A DNA stretch of 64,000 nucleotides from Trematomus loennbergii (Eukaryota > Chordata > Actinopteri > Perciformes > Nototheniidae). This document shows positions 46,250 to 57,866 of the stretch, piece after piece. How positions within the stretch are numbered: position 1 is the first letter of the stretch; each line of letters starts with the position of its first letter. Under the pieces are notes generated by a model. The model did not search any database and was not told the origin of the DNA. It saw only the letters and a list, made by a program, of their open reading frames with translations. Location: positions 24,224,080-24,288,079 of the forward strand of contig JAAOOA010000026.1 in NCBI GenBank assembly GCA_012861695.1, read 5' to 3'. The position numbers and the translations under genes were made by a program.

Positions 46250-47224
46250 TCCGTAGGCCTTCATCACCGACCATAAGTAATCTCTGGATAAATAGTCGAA
46301 GGCTTTTTTTTATCAAGTCCAATAATAAAAAACTTTTTCTTCTTTTGGTTTATTTATGATTTCTCTTAAAATTGATAAATTGTCCCACATAAGGCGCCTT
46401 TTATAGCACATGTTTGCTCTTTATCTATTATTTTATCTAGTATGTCTGTTAATCTATTATTATTATTTTTGCTAGTATCTTATAATCAGTATTCATTATA
46501 GTTAAATGTCTGTAATTATCTATATCAGTTTCATCATTTTTATATAGTAAAGTCAAGACACCTTCATAAAATGAGTCCCCCATACAACCACTGTTGAGAC
46601 CTAATAGTTGATAAAACTCAGTGGGCAGGCCATCAGGACCGGGGCAGGCCATCAGGACCGGGCAGGCCATCAGGACCGGGGCAGGCCATCAGGACCGGGC
46701 AGGCCATCAGGACCGGGGCTCTTACCAACATTAAGCTTTTTTACCGCCTGGATCACTTCATCTTTTCAAATTTCACCGAGAATGAAATCAAAGTCTTGGA
46801 TGTTGTACGGAGGGATTGTTCCCGACAGAGTTTTAACACAGTCCGTTTCAATGTCTATTTTTGTATATGCTTCAGAACATAAATCTCTTATCACTTCTCG
46901 TTTCTGTTTTTCATTATACACAATACAACCTTCTTGATTTTTTATACATTTGATGAATTTACTTTGAATTTGCTTTTGGTTAGTTTTAATGGCTTGTGCC
47001 AAGTTGCCTCTTTGATCTATTTCAGATTTTGTATGAATATTATATAATAATTCCTGGTTCAATTGATCAATTTCAGTTTTTAATTCCGACATATTTTCTA
47101 CCGTTTTAGATTGAACTTTAATCTGCTTTAAATTAATATATTGTTTGATTAATGATTCATATTTAGTATTTTTTGCTTTATTTAATTCTCTACATTTAAA
47201 TAAATAAAAAAATGTTTTATCCAT
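46250..47224 (-). pseudogene. LINE RT N-terminal region
   Basis: A 152-codon frame (46766-47224) of charged, helix-rich linker between endonuclease and RT is followed by the G-P-D-G-L-P-T-E-F-Y block of RT (about 46600-46640) and by NYRHLTIMNTDYKILAK. The frame is interrupted by a small tandem expansion at 46620-46717. Confidence 0.65.
46620..46717. repeat. 19/20-bp tandem repeat, 5 copies, in the RT motif
   Basis: Unit GCAGGCCATCAGGACCGGG, alternating 19 and 20 bases. It duplicates the codons of the GPDG motif. Confidence 0.95.
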
Positions 47225-48062
47225 AATTTGATGTCAGAGTTTGTTAAACATCTCAATTGTATTATTTTTTGTATTTCCAGCTTTAGTTCTGTTAAAACAC
47301 AAGTATCTGTGTTCAGTTTCCAGAAGCCTCTAGTGGAAGGGGCTCAAATGGATAATGATGTTTGGGCTAAAAGATAATCCGAAAAGTTATTGAAGATTGT
47401 TTTATAGTTGGTTACTGAGAAATGATTAGATACATAAATCCTGTCAATCGGGTTTTGCTTGTTTTGTCATATCTCGTGAAATCCATACCAACGGGATTCA
47501 GTGATCGACAGACATCGATTAGGTTTGCATCGTCGTAGATTTCTTTTAACAGTTTTACTTCCGGCCTCAGTTTAAAAACAGCTGTACTACACTTATCTAT
47601 TTCTTCTGATACTGTGTTAAAATCCCCACCTAATATAATTGTATAACCTACTGTTAAAAGTTCTCTTAGTCTTCTGAATAATTTTAGCTTATTTTGTGCC
47701 TCAGGGCAGTATATACATTGATCAGTCGATATTTTTCATTTTTATAAAAACAATCCACCATGAGCAGCCTTCCTGGGATTATGTCCCTTCTTCTAATAAT
47801 AGTTATATATTTTTATTTGAAGAAAATGCCAACTCCGGCAGCTCTATTCTCTCCAATCGATATCATACATTTACCTTTACACCACAGTTTACACACATCG
47901 TCAACATCACTGATGGTATTCAGTCTAAGTTCCTGCGTAAACAGAACGTCATAATTAGTGTCTAGTAAATATTACATTTTCCTATCTCGAAAGTCTTTGG
48001 ACTGAATACCACGTGCTTCCAGGTAGCTACATTTAAGAAGCTCATATTGGTTTTGAAAATGA
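47225..48062 (-). pseudogene. LINE endonuclease domain remnant
   Basis: Minus-strand pieces in several frames, for example YLEARGIQSKDFRDRKM near 48000 and ENRAAGVGIFF near 47830, resemble the start of an APE-type endonuclease. At least eight stops or shifts follow. Confidence 0.5.
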
Positions 48063-48104
48063 ACTATGGTGATGTATTTACATTTGCCCGTTTTTCATTT
48101 TGGT

Positions 48105-48305
48105 TCAAGTTTCTGCTTGCAGGTCTCTTTTTTGTTGAGACCTCAAACGGGGCTTCCCCCTGAGCTTCACTCGGGGGTCTGGATATTCCGGAGTTGGTGA
48201 AAAGGACCCCGAGTTACTCTCAGAGAGCGAGTGGAGGGGGGTGCTGACTCGCTGACCAGCTGTAAGGCTGACAGGGCTGGAATCAGAGCTTGGGCTTTCG
48301 CTCAC
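48105..48305 (-). pseudogene. Possible LINE ORF1 tail
   Basis: 66 codons, Ser/Pro-rich then basic (RGKPRLRSQQKRDLQ). Its position before the endonuclease fits an ORF1 C-terminus; no named domain is recognisable. Confidence 0.35.
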
Positions 48306-48474
48306 ACTCTCATAATATTGCTAATTTTCAATCTCACTCTCCGAACTGTACTCGCTCTCTACATCACTGTCACTGGTTAATTACCCTCACCTGACAGGGA
48401 TGGAGAGTCATCTTCAGGAGTTGAAGGCTGTTGATCATCAGGGAGAGGGAGATCCTTGCTGGCAGGACGACAAT

Positions 48475-49020
48475 CAGGCTGCTGATGTTGATCCGAAGGA
48501 GGACGAGGACCAGGCTGCTGGGCTGAAGGACGAGAACCAGGCTGCTGCTGGGCTGAAGGACGAGGACCAGGACCAGGCTGCTGCTGGGCTGAAGGACGAG
48601 GACCAGGACCAGGCTGCTGCTGGGCTGAAGGACCAGGACCAGGCTGCTGCTGGGCTGATGGACGAGGACCAGGCTGCTGCTGGGCTGATGGACGAAGACC
48701 AGGCTGCTGCTGGGCTGCTGGATGAGGACCAGGCTGCTGATGTTGATCCGAAGGAGGACCAGGCTGCTGCTGGGCTGAAGGACGAGGACCAGGACCAGCT
48801 GCTGCTGGGCTGAAGGACGAGGACAGGCTGCTGCTGGGCTGATGGACGAGGACCAGGCTGCTGCTGGGCTGTAGGACGAGGACCAGGACCAGGCTGCTGC
48901 TGGGCTGAAGGACCAGGCTGCTGCTGGGCTGAGGAAGAGGACCAGGCTGCTGCTGGGCTGAAGGACGAGGACCAGGACCAGGCTGCTGCTGGGCTGCAGG
49001 ACAAGCACCAGGACCAGGCT
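48475..49020. repeat. GC-rich minisatellite, 27-36-bp units
   Basis: About 15 units based on CAGGCTGCTGCTGGGCTGAA plus GGACGAGGAC spacers of variable length. All unit lengths are multiples of three over much of its length, so long frames exist on both strands. It ends exactly at the right target duplication. Confidence 0.9.
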
Positions 49021-49085
49021 AACAAAAGGTTACAAAAGATATTCTGCTCATTGTTTTCTGAGACACAATGATATGAACAACTCTA
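49021..49085. repeat. Right target-site duplication of the LINE insertion
   Basis: 65 bases matching 45467-45526; finTRIM copy 4 continues from here. Confidence 0.75.
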
Positions 49086-50822
49086 TGTGAGATCACACAT
49101 CTCAGCTGCGATCTCACAAAATAATGTCCATTTAGTTTTCACTGACCTCACTTGACAGTTGTTCGACCTTGATGTCACAAAATGTAGCAGAAGCTCATAT
49201 AATAAACACCGAGTCCAGCAAGAGCGGCTGAGTGAATGTGGTCTGCACTTTGTGGAGGAGGGTGATGGTTTCAGAGACGCTGTAGAAGGAGAGAACACCT
49301 GCCTTTTGATCCAAGAAAACACCAATCCTTGAGGATAGAGGAGAGGAATTTTTTTTTTTATATGGTTGTGTTTGAAATTGCAATTTGTTGCATAAACTCT
49401 AGTGCCCAAGACTTGTCATTGTCCCCGAATACACTTCCCCCTCCTCTGGAACATCTCTGTATGTGACTGCTACTGAACCTCCTAAACCACTCCACTCCAC
49501 TTCCCAGTAATAACGATTAGTCAGACGTTTTCCACACAGAACCTGAGACCTAGCCATGGAATCTGTCTACATGCCTATCATATGATTGTGGCTTATTCAC
49601 TGAGGTTGCCTTCCTGTTATCTTCAGATAATTGTATCTGCATGCTCGCTGTGTTTGGATCCAGTTTGAGAAGATTGTTGGGGGCCTGTATTGTGAAAGCT
49701 CAGCATTGGTCTGGGGGTCTGGCAACAATTAACATCCACTTCAGTCACTGTCTCTGAGATCTTCATCCATTTCTTATTAAAGCTCTCCAGTACTTTACCT
49801 CTGGCCTCTGACACAGCTGCTGTCACATCTTCAAAGTATCGTACAGGACCCTTGTTGACTCTGAATGGTTTTTCAGGGTCCCTGAGATTTGACAGTGAGG
49901 GGTAGGCCTGTAGAAACTTGATCTGATCCTCTGTTTGAGAGTTTCTCCAGCTCAGTGTCTTTCCTCCTCAGATCACTGATGTCCTTCTGCAGCATCTCCT
50001 GAATCTCTTTGACCCGACTCACTTCATATTCCTGCCGGGATATAATCTGCTGCGTCACATCAGAGCTTCTTTGCTCAATGAGATTGACTAATTCAGTACA
50101 AGTCAACTCGCTGTCCCACACTGCTTTATCAGCAGAGAGATTGATGGCATCCACCTCTTGCTGAAACTGCTTCACATGTTTCTCTATGTCCTGGATTCTC
50201 TTCTGGATGTTTGCCGACTCTCCCCGAGCTCTTTCTGCTTCTCGCTGAATTCTGCTGCAGCTGAAACCATGTAGTGTTCTTTATGTTCATCATTGAGGCA
50301 GAGACTACAGATAACCTTCTTATCAGTGCGGCAGAAGATTTCCATTACCTTATCATGTTGAGAGCAGATGTTCTCCTGAAGTTCGAAGCTTCAATTAGCT
50401 TGTGTTTCTTGAATGGAACTTCATAGTGAGGCTGGAGGTGCTGCTTACAGAAAGAGACCTGACAATGCAGACAGGCCTTTAGAGCTTTCCTCTTTCTCCC
50501 AGTGCAGACCTCACATACCACATCTCAGGTCCATCATCATGGGCATCAGATGGACCAGCTTGGGGTTCTGTCATCTTCTTCTTTTTCAGTTCTTCCACTA
50601 AATGCCAAAATGACGTTTTTTTTACCAGGGCAGGCCTTGGTTCAAAGGTCTTAATGCAATGAGGACAGCTGTATATTTTAGTCTGCTTCTCTCTATCCCA
50701 ACGTCTACGAATACAGCTCATACAGTAGCTGTGTCCACAGGCAAGAGTCACCGGATCCTTCATCAGATCCTTGCAGATAAAACAGCACAGTCTCGACCGA
50801 GCTGATGTCCTTGCTGCGCCAT
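49085..50822 (-). pseudogene. finTRIM-like gene, copy 4
   Basis: Start ATG at 50822. The RING is well preserved from about 50790 (L-C-C-F-I-C, CGHSYCMSC, CPHC) but sits in a different frame from the ATG, the same defect as in copy 1. The B-box starts in yet another frame (shift near 50525). The coiled coil is open at 49873-50175 (QFQQEVDAINLSADKAVWDS onward). The PRY-SPRY region (49085-49560) has several shifts, including a run of nine A/T bases near 49350. A LINE separates the gene from its 3' flank. Clearly a pseudogene unless many indels are assembly errors. Confidence 0.75.
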
Positions 50823-51352
50823 GTCACCTCTCACTGCCTCTGAATATCGAGCATGAGTCTAACAATATACCAAGTGGGAGTGGTTTCCATAGTGCTTTAT
50901 TCCAGAGAGAGGTGTTTGTCTTCCTACTACACTCTATAAAGGGCCACACCCAAGGTGCTTTCAGATGCCAATGTTTGATACTTTGTTCTTACTCATTTCT
51001 ATGAACATTTACCAACTTTGATTATTAATATATATATTAGTATTAGACAAGAAGTGGATGGATCAGTGAGTGAATTGAATTAGAGAAGAAGAACATTTCT
51101 GTTGAAATGGTCTGCTTAACATCAATGTTGTGATCATGGTGATGTTAAGTCTGGTTAACGTCAGTGTTGTTCACATTGAGTTTATAAATCGTTTGAAGAA
51201 CTAAGTTGAACCAATGCTGCTTTGTCGATTTCCTGATATAAGCCTCTCCCATTGTAATACACATTTACTAAATCTGATGAAATGTATTAACTAGTTTTTT
51301 ATTATAAAATCTTCACTATACCTATCAACAGGAGACACATGTTGAGATTGAT
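50823..51352. other. 5' flank of finTRIM copy 4
   Basis: 50823-51000 matches other finTRIM 5' flanks, including CTCTATAAAGGGCC near 50931. 51055-51350 is a fragment of the array unit. The TG tract between them has been lost. No gene. Confidence 0.5.
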
Positions 51353-52245
51353 CCTCCTTTGTCTGATTGTCTCATTGTGTTCACCTGTTGCCCTTGTGTT
51401 TCTGCCTCCCCTGCCCAGCTGTGTCTTGTCCTGTGATTACCCTTCTGTGTATTTAGTTTTGTCTTCCTCTGTGCTGCATGTCGGATCGTAGTTTGTCCTG
51501 TCACCCTCAATGTTTGTCACGCAGGTTGGTTTTTGTCCTTGTCCTCATGCCACATGTTTTGGATTTATGGTTTTGTCTTGTTTGCCATGTCAACAGCTTT
51601 TATTAATTAAAGCTCGCTTTTGTTTGAAACCCGCCTCTCCTTAAACTGCATCTGGGTCCTGCCTTACCCCAAACCTTGACATAATGTCATTGTTAGCTAA
51701 TGAATGTAGTGATACCAGAAAAATTTACTTAAGTACAGTAACTATTTGTACTCCGCTACTTCTGACCTCTGCATTTATAACAAATATAGACCTGTTTGAG
51801 TATCTGATGGGGTCAAAATAATGTATTTTTAAACGCTGGTAAATAGACACTACACGAACACCAGGTACCTGCCGTGCAGACTGAGGCTGGAAAAATTAGT
51901 CTTTTTTATTATGGTCCTTGGTCTTGGAATGACCTTCAATCAAGCCTCAAACTGATGGCACTTGTCCCTATAGCCTGTTTTAAATTGAAGTTGTCTGAGG
52001 TCCTCACCACCAGCTGCTCTTGCAGTAATAAGTAGTGCACCTTTCTTACTGTCCCAAATGTGCACAATGTAGTGACTGCTTTTCGTGTTTTTGTTTTCTT
52101 AGTTGTGTTCTCTGTATTTTAATGTCTGTGTTATATGTAATAACGTGTAACATTGCTGCCTTCTTGGCCAGGTCAGCATTGTAAATGAGATGTTATCTCA
52201 ATGCTTTTATCTGGTTAAATAAAGGTTGAATAAAATAAAAATAAA
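51353..52245 (+). repeat. Second copy of the CT-rich and LINE 3' tail block
   Basis: Near-identical to 21588-22475, joined at 51352 to array-unit sequence. Confidence 0.6.
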
Positions 52246-52327
52246 ATACTATAGGTCAACAAGGAAGAACAAGACAAAAAACTGAGGTGCAAAAATAAAT
52301 AAATTAGTTAAACGGACACAGGTGGTG

Positions 52328-52329
<2 letters not shown>

Positions 52330-52366
<37 letters not shown>
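52330..52366. repeat. (CA)n microsatellite
   Basis: CA tract in the left terminal repeat of copy C. Confidence 0.9.
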
Positions 52367-52372
<6 letters not shown>

Positions 52373-52841
52373 TACTTGTTGACAGGGGAAACGGACCTTC
52401 TGTTTGGCTGGTTTTAGCTTATTTACCATACAGGCAGGGCTTGGTATCAAGCTCAATATAGTATGAACCGAAGTGTCCATAATATAAAGAAAACGGTCTA
52501 ATGCCAAAAATATGATCAGACTGTGTTTTGGTGAGACTAGAGCTGGTCTAACTTGTACTTTAATGGCGCGTTTCCCACTACAGCGCGCAGCACGGTTTAA
52601 GAGGGCTGTGACGTCAGCGGCCCGTTTGTGGTTGCGTTTCCACTTGGCCTAGTACCGGCCGGCGGGTCCTAATTCACAGTTTTTCTGGCCTCATAAAATC
52701 GTGGGGCTAGGGCCAGAGACAACCGGGCTGAGTTTGTGACGTCAACGCTCTCGGCTGCTGATTGGTCGGAGAGAATCGTCACGGCGCGCGAGATAATCCA
52801 TTTTTACAAACAGCATTTTTGTTAACAGAGGAGCTACAACA

Positions 52842-53930
52842 ATGGCAAAGAAAAGCACACCATGGTCGGTCGAGGAAGTGACGACGTTCCTCCATTATAT
52901 TGCAGATGATAAGGTCCAGCGGGTGCTCGACGGGACAACTCGCAATATCAAAGTCTTTCAGGAGGTCTCTACACAGACACTGGACTCTCCAACGGCGTTA
53001 CTGGAGTCTGCATGGTACGTTTTTGCTAACGCTCTGTTATTTGCTTGAAAGCTTTGTGTCCCTATCTGTTCTAAAGCTCACTTCTAACAAATAAGTCTAT
53101 TTTATCCTTACATTTATGTTCGACAACCCATGCTTTTATGGAGCCCCGAAGGCTAGCTAGCTAGCTAAGGCAGATAGCATTAGCGAGAGCTATTGTTTGC
53201 TAACACCATATGTGCCATTGTTTACGTTCAGTTTGTCTTTTCTATAGTTGTTGTTGCTATTTATAGTATTGTGCTGCAGTAGTTTGTGGAATTTACAAGT
53301 CATGTTTCTGTTCTAGATGATTACATTGGGACTAGCGAGGAGGAACAGTTCCGAACAACGTCCTCTGCATCAACAGCACAAACTCCAGCTCGACCACAGA
53401 CACCAACACGAGCACAGACACCAACGCCGAGTGCCAGCTCGACACCGCTGCGTGTGGTTCTAGGTAAGAAATAGGCTGGAATTGTGACTTTAAAAAAAAA
53501 CTTTAGACCATCCATCGTCAGTAAGTAAAATAAGCTGTACCACTGTGTGGGAATGCTCTGTTACAAGTAAAGTAACTAGCTAGTAAGCAGCTAGTATCTA
53601 GGGCCAGAACTTTCTTTAATTCATCCTTACTGTTGTTCTGTTTATACATTTTATTCTTATCCTTTTGTGACCTGTACCTGTCCTGTGTTTTTTCATTCTT
53701 ATTGCTAATTATTATTGCTATAATTATCTTGTCACCCAGGCAAGAGGAACCGAGGAGGAGAGGATCTGGCCCTGCAGGAACGGCAACTGGCCCAGCAGAA
53801 TCAATGCCATGTCTTATCTTATTGCTTGTTGATAAATAATTGCACCCACCAGCGATCACACAGAAAGATGGCATCATCTAGGCGTCCCTCTGCAGTCAGA
53901 AATATCATAAACACCATCGTCCACAAAGCA
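52842..53930 (+). pseudogene. MYB/SANT-like accessory gene of the Harbinger-like element
   Basis: From ATG 52842 the protein begins KKSTPWSVEEVTTFLHYIAD, with the spaced Trp and hydrophobic pattern of a MYB/SANT-like DNA-binding domain. The usual remainder of the domain is missing after about residue 45. Likely later exons encode a Thr/Pro-rich linker (about 53316-53463, PARPQTPTRAQTPT) and GKRNRGGEDLALQERQLAQQ (about 53740-53800) after a CACCCAG acceptor. In Harbinger elements such a protein carries the transposase to the nucleus and the DNA ends. Exon limits are uncertain and the DNA-binding domain looks truncated. Confidence 0.5.
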
Positions 53931-54269
53931 CTGTACAGGGGTTTATGGATTTAAGAGAATACTTATCACAGTGAAACCTTTATCATCTGTTGCAATTAAA
54001 GCAAATAAGAGAATAAATACTTGGTTAAATAATACATTTTAACTCTTTAGCAGGACAACTCTGCATACTGTTTGAAATTGAGTTTGCTAGCTTGAGGTCC
54101 TCCTCTAAAACATAACATTACATATTTTGTAATGGTATTAAGAATACATGATAAATACATGTAGTAAAAATTACTCAATTGTAATACCCTCGTTGTGCTA
54201 GACTCAAACACATTGCTTATATATTTCAAAGAGAAGAGAACAAAAGAAAACACCTATACAAAGAGAGCG

Positions 54270-54420
54270 GTGCACAGCGCTTAATATTTACTTGCACTAT
54301 ATTTCTGTTGATCTGGGTTATTGTGTTGCACTGTTGGAGGAGCCTGTGACCTAAGATGTTCATTGTCATAACTACACTAGCTATGTTCGTATGACAAAAT
54401 AAAAAACCTTGAACCTTGAG
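54270..54420 (+). repeat. LINE/SINE 3' tail
   Basis: It contains TGTTGGAGGAGCCTGTGACC and ends in AACCTTGAACCTTGAG repeats. A related tail is at 56190-56346. Confidence 0.5.
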
Positions 54421-54712
54421 GCTGTGTCTTTCAGACAAACCATCATCATATTATTTTATGCTGTGGATACTTTAGCCTCCATCCAATTTTTTACACTTGC
54501 ATTTATGAATATAGTTCTGTTGTGTTTACACTTTTGTATTTATGTTTATAGCTTAATGATTATTATGGGGGCAGTACTGGTGCTTGAAATTCAAATATTT
54601 ACTAAATAGTCAATTCTGATAACATTTTTTTGGTTTAAATAATTTGACAAACACATGTATGTGATTATGTTCAATACAATACAATGAATATTTAGGTATT
54701 ACATTATACATT

Positions 54713-55314
54713 CTAGGTATTCAGGTAGCGCATCAGACCCTCTCGTATGTCCCTGCCCTCCTCTGCACCTTGTGCCACTGCTACCCCTGGTAGACGTAGG
54801 TTTTCCTCAGGCATCCTGAAGTTCTCCACTGAGTGTGTGTGAAAGATGGAACAATCACATTCCACCACTCGGTAGCTCGGTCGAGCATCCAAACACATGG
54901 TCTAAGGCGGCGACGTAACTTCTGAAATACACGCAACTTCTGAAATACACAAACAAAAGCATACATATTTTAATACGTAAAAGTGGTAGCTACAATTAAT
55001 TAAATACTTGAAATACTTTGGTCGTATAGGGAGCGTGAGCCTAAACACATTGCTAGTTAGCGAACGTTAGCTTACCAAGTAGCATTGTAGTTAGTAGTAG
55101 TGATTCGAGTCGTCCTGTAGTCTCTGCGGCGTAGGAGGACTGCCCGAACTCTCGCGTCAGCTTCTTCTATACCTCGTCTTGCTATAAGTCGCCTCTTTCG
55201 AAACAACTCTTGCCTATTTCTTGTGATAATAAACCACACAGCAAGAAACAAGCAAACGATCGCTTTCACATCTCCACATCCTCCATTGTTGTGTCGCATT
55301 GAAGATGACGTCAC
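54713..55314 (-). pseudogene. Possible Harbinger transposase remnants
   Basis: Two minus-strand frames face the MYB-like gene: 55072-55314 starts with a Met and contains an arginine-rich RVRAVLLRRRDYRTTR stretch, and 54713-54898 reads CLDARPSYRVVECDCS. Position and orientation fit the start and end of a transposase gene with its DDE core deleted. The similarity is weak, so this is inferred mainly from context. Confidence 0.3.
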
Positions 55315-55968
55315 GGCAGTTTTAAGCAGCGTCGCTCCGCCTACACTGCGTTACTATAGATACTACCCCAGTTCCTAAACTGTAATGGAAACGCGCCATA
55401 AAGTGAGCTGGTCCTAACGAGGCCAATCGCGGCCAAGCGGGGCCAGCAAGGCCGAGCGAGGCCGTGTAGTGGAAACGCGCCATTAGTAATGTATAAACTG
55501 GGATTTGGCCTATAATGTATCAGAGAAGTTTGACAAAAGGTCCATCACAACCTCCTAAAGAATGTCTTAAGTCTGACTATAAGTTTTAAGATTTACAATG
55601 ATATAAAACAGCAAAGCTTTGAATCGTCACATTTGAGAAGCGGGAATCAGAGCATTTTAGGGGTTCTGTTTCCTAGGAGGCGTAGTTTTGTTAAGAAAAT
55701 ATCTTATATTCCTTAGTTAGGTGGTTTTGGTATCTCTAAAACTTTTTTAATCCTGCCAAAAGCAAGATATTTTCATGAGGTTGGAATGATGACAATGTGA
55801 TGGAAAGATACCTTCCCCACCCATGACACTAATGGCCAACTGAAGCAAAATCTGATGTGAAATATAAAATAATTGATGGTAAACTGGTAAAAACACGCCT
55901 CCCTTTGTTGGAGGAGTGACAGAGAATGTGCCTTTGGACTCATGACAGTAACTGTACATACTGTATGC

Positions 55969-56806
55969 CAGGGGTATCTCAAACTTTTTTATTAAAGGTC
56001 CAGTTGTGAACTTTATACAAGGTCACTGGTCCGGATCAATGCCAGTAAAGTCCCCCCCCCGACATGTCATTGCAGTTCATTAAAGGGTGTTTCATGTTGT
56101 CGTTGCTGTGGACCTTCTTAATCTACCTTCTTAACTTGTATATAGACTCGTACTGCACTATTCCACATCATCACTTTATTTTTATTTTATTTTATAACTA
56201 TTATTCTTTTTGTATTGCTCTTGCTCTTATTGTTATTATGTTATTATGTTGCATTGTTGGAGAAGCCTGTGACATAAGATTTTCAACTACATAATTACTC
56301 TGTAGCTATGTCAGATTGACAATAAAGAACCTTGAACCTTGAACCTTTGGGGGACCCCTTCTGGTCCAAGCCCTTGCCTGCCTTGCCTGTCGGTAAACGG
56401 CGCCCCTGTATACACACACACATTCAATACATACATACAGTATGGTGGCTTGAACTAGTGGGAGAAATGGCACTGTTTGTCTGTAGTCAATGCTTTGAAC
56501 CTCGGCAAAAAAGGCATTAGAAGCATTAGAAAGTCAAGGTAAACTTGCGGTTAACTTGCGGTCTGCTATGCGTGTCACGCTCGCACACACAAGTAAATAT
56601 ATTGCACGTGCATTCTCACAACGCGTCAGACACAAGACGCGCGTACATGATGATGTACATTAATTTATCGGAATCAGATTTTTTTTTAATTTTTTTTTTT
56701 ATAATAATTATTATTTATTTTTTTATAATGGGACACAGGGTTCGGTCCGGATTGATTTGCAGTTCGGTCTGGATCCGGACCTTGGTCCGGAGTTTGAGAA
56801 GCCCTG
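55969..56806. mobile_element. hAT-type MITE (838 bp)
   Basis: Termini CAGGGGTATCTCAAACT and AGTTTGAGAAGCCCTG. The 8-bp duplication CTGTATGC lies at 55961-55968 and 56807-56814. The intact empty sites are at about 23238 and 32034 in copies A and B. Internally a LINE-like 3' tail ends near 56346. Confidence 0.9.
56190..56346 (+). repeat. LINE/SINE 3' tail nested in the hAT element
   Basis: Related to 54270-54420; ends GACAATAAAGAACCTTGAAC with short tail repeats. Confidence 0.5.
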
Positions 56807-57471
56807 CTGTATGCTGTGAATGGGGGTTATTGGGTGTAGAGGATGTGAGCGGTTGCTGTTAAACATAAACTGAAGCATCTGTAATGCTTCAGATGACATT
56901 TTGTTTACCCTGTTTGCTTTGTCCCCTCTCCTGTCTTCTCCAGATGTTTTTGAAGGAGCATCATACAGGTGTGAATATCATGGTGTGTTTCTCTGCATCT
57001 GTGAAATGTAAATAAAAACACAGAGACTTCACTGTCACTTTCGTTTAGTTATGAAATGTTGTGGTGATATTCTTTTTATCATACTTTTATATCAATGATT
57101 AATTTCTAGCTGCTGGTCATACTAAATTGGTGCTCTCCTACATCAGCACACAACAATGTAGAGGGCTAATTTACTCATTAGTGTGTGTGGGAGAGAAACT
57201 CCTTCTGGAGGGAACACAGGGATTTGAGCCTTTGCACACCACACTACAAGAAAGGGAAAAAATAGGGCCTTTTCAGTTTTCATTTCATCCTCAAGTTGCT
57301 TATTTTGTCCAAAACTGATCAGCAACTGCCTTTTTCTCCCAAAGGGGAATCTAGGCATTACCTTATTTATCATCCCGTGTTATTAGTTTGAATTAAAAAC
57401 AAAACCGTATAATTGCCATATAAATATGAACGTATGTGTGGTGTTGCCGCATCCGTTTCCTCCCCAGTTTA

Positions 57472-57693
<222 letters not shown>

Positions 57694-57866
57694 GCACCAC
57701 CAGATGTCCCCATTGGCTTACTTTTCTCTTGGTGACAGGTGGTGTCTGCTGATTTAACTCATGTCTATTTTTGCACCTCAGTTTTTTGTCTTGTTCTTTC
57801 TTATTGACCTGTAGTGTCTGTTTACCAGCGTTTAATACTCAAACAGGTTTATATTTGTTATAAATG

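Larger units (their letters stand above)
45527..49020 (-). mobile_element. L1/Tx1-like LINE lacking its 3' third
   Basis: Minus-strand order: a GC-rich minisatellite at the 5' end (48475-49020), an ORF1-like tail (48105-48305), endonuclease remnants (about 47250-48062), and reverse transcriptase pieces (about 46250-47224 and 45541-45792), with a MITE nested at 45850-46220. The sequence stops in the KTEGVWI block of the RT, so the thumb, C-terminus and 3' UTR are absent. Many stops and shifts make it inactive. It splits the finTRIM copy 4 gene from its 3' flank. Confidence 0.7.
52564..55482. mobile_element. Harbinger-like DNA transposon, internally deleted (2.9 kb)
   Basis: Inverted termini TGGCGCGTTTCCCACTAC and GTAGTGGAAACGCGCCA. 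Flanks are TAA (52561-52563) and TTA (55483-55485). The paralogous empty site near 22778 reads CTTTAAGTAATG, so a 3-bp target, as in PIF/Harbinger, fits with one later change. The plus strand carries a MYB/SANT-like gene and the minus strand has short transposase-like pieces. The catalytic core was not found, so the element is probably defective. Confidence 0.7.

Noticed and set aside
48400..48813. 137-codon plus-strand frame rich in DQAAAGLKDED repeats
   Set aside because: It is the translation of an in-phase minisatellite inside a LINE insertion. Frames are open on both strands and no conserved domain or splice context supports a gene.
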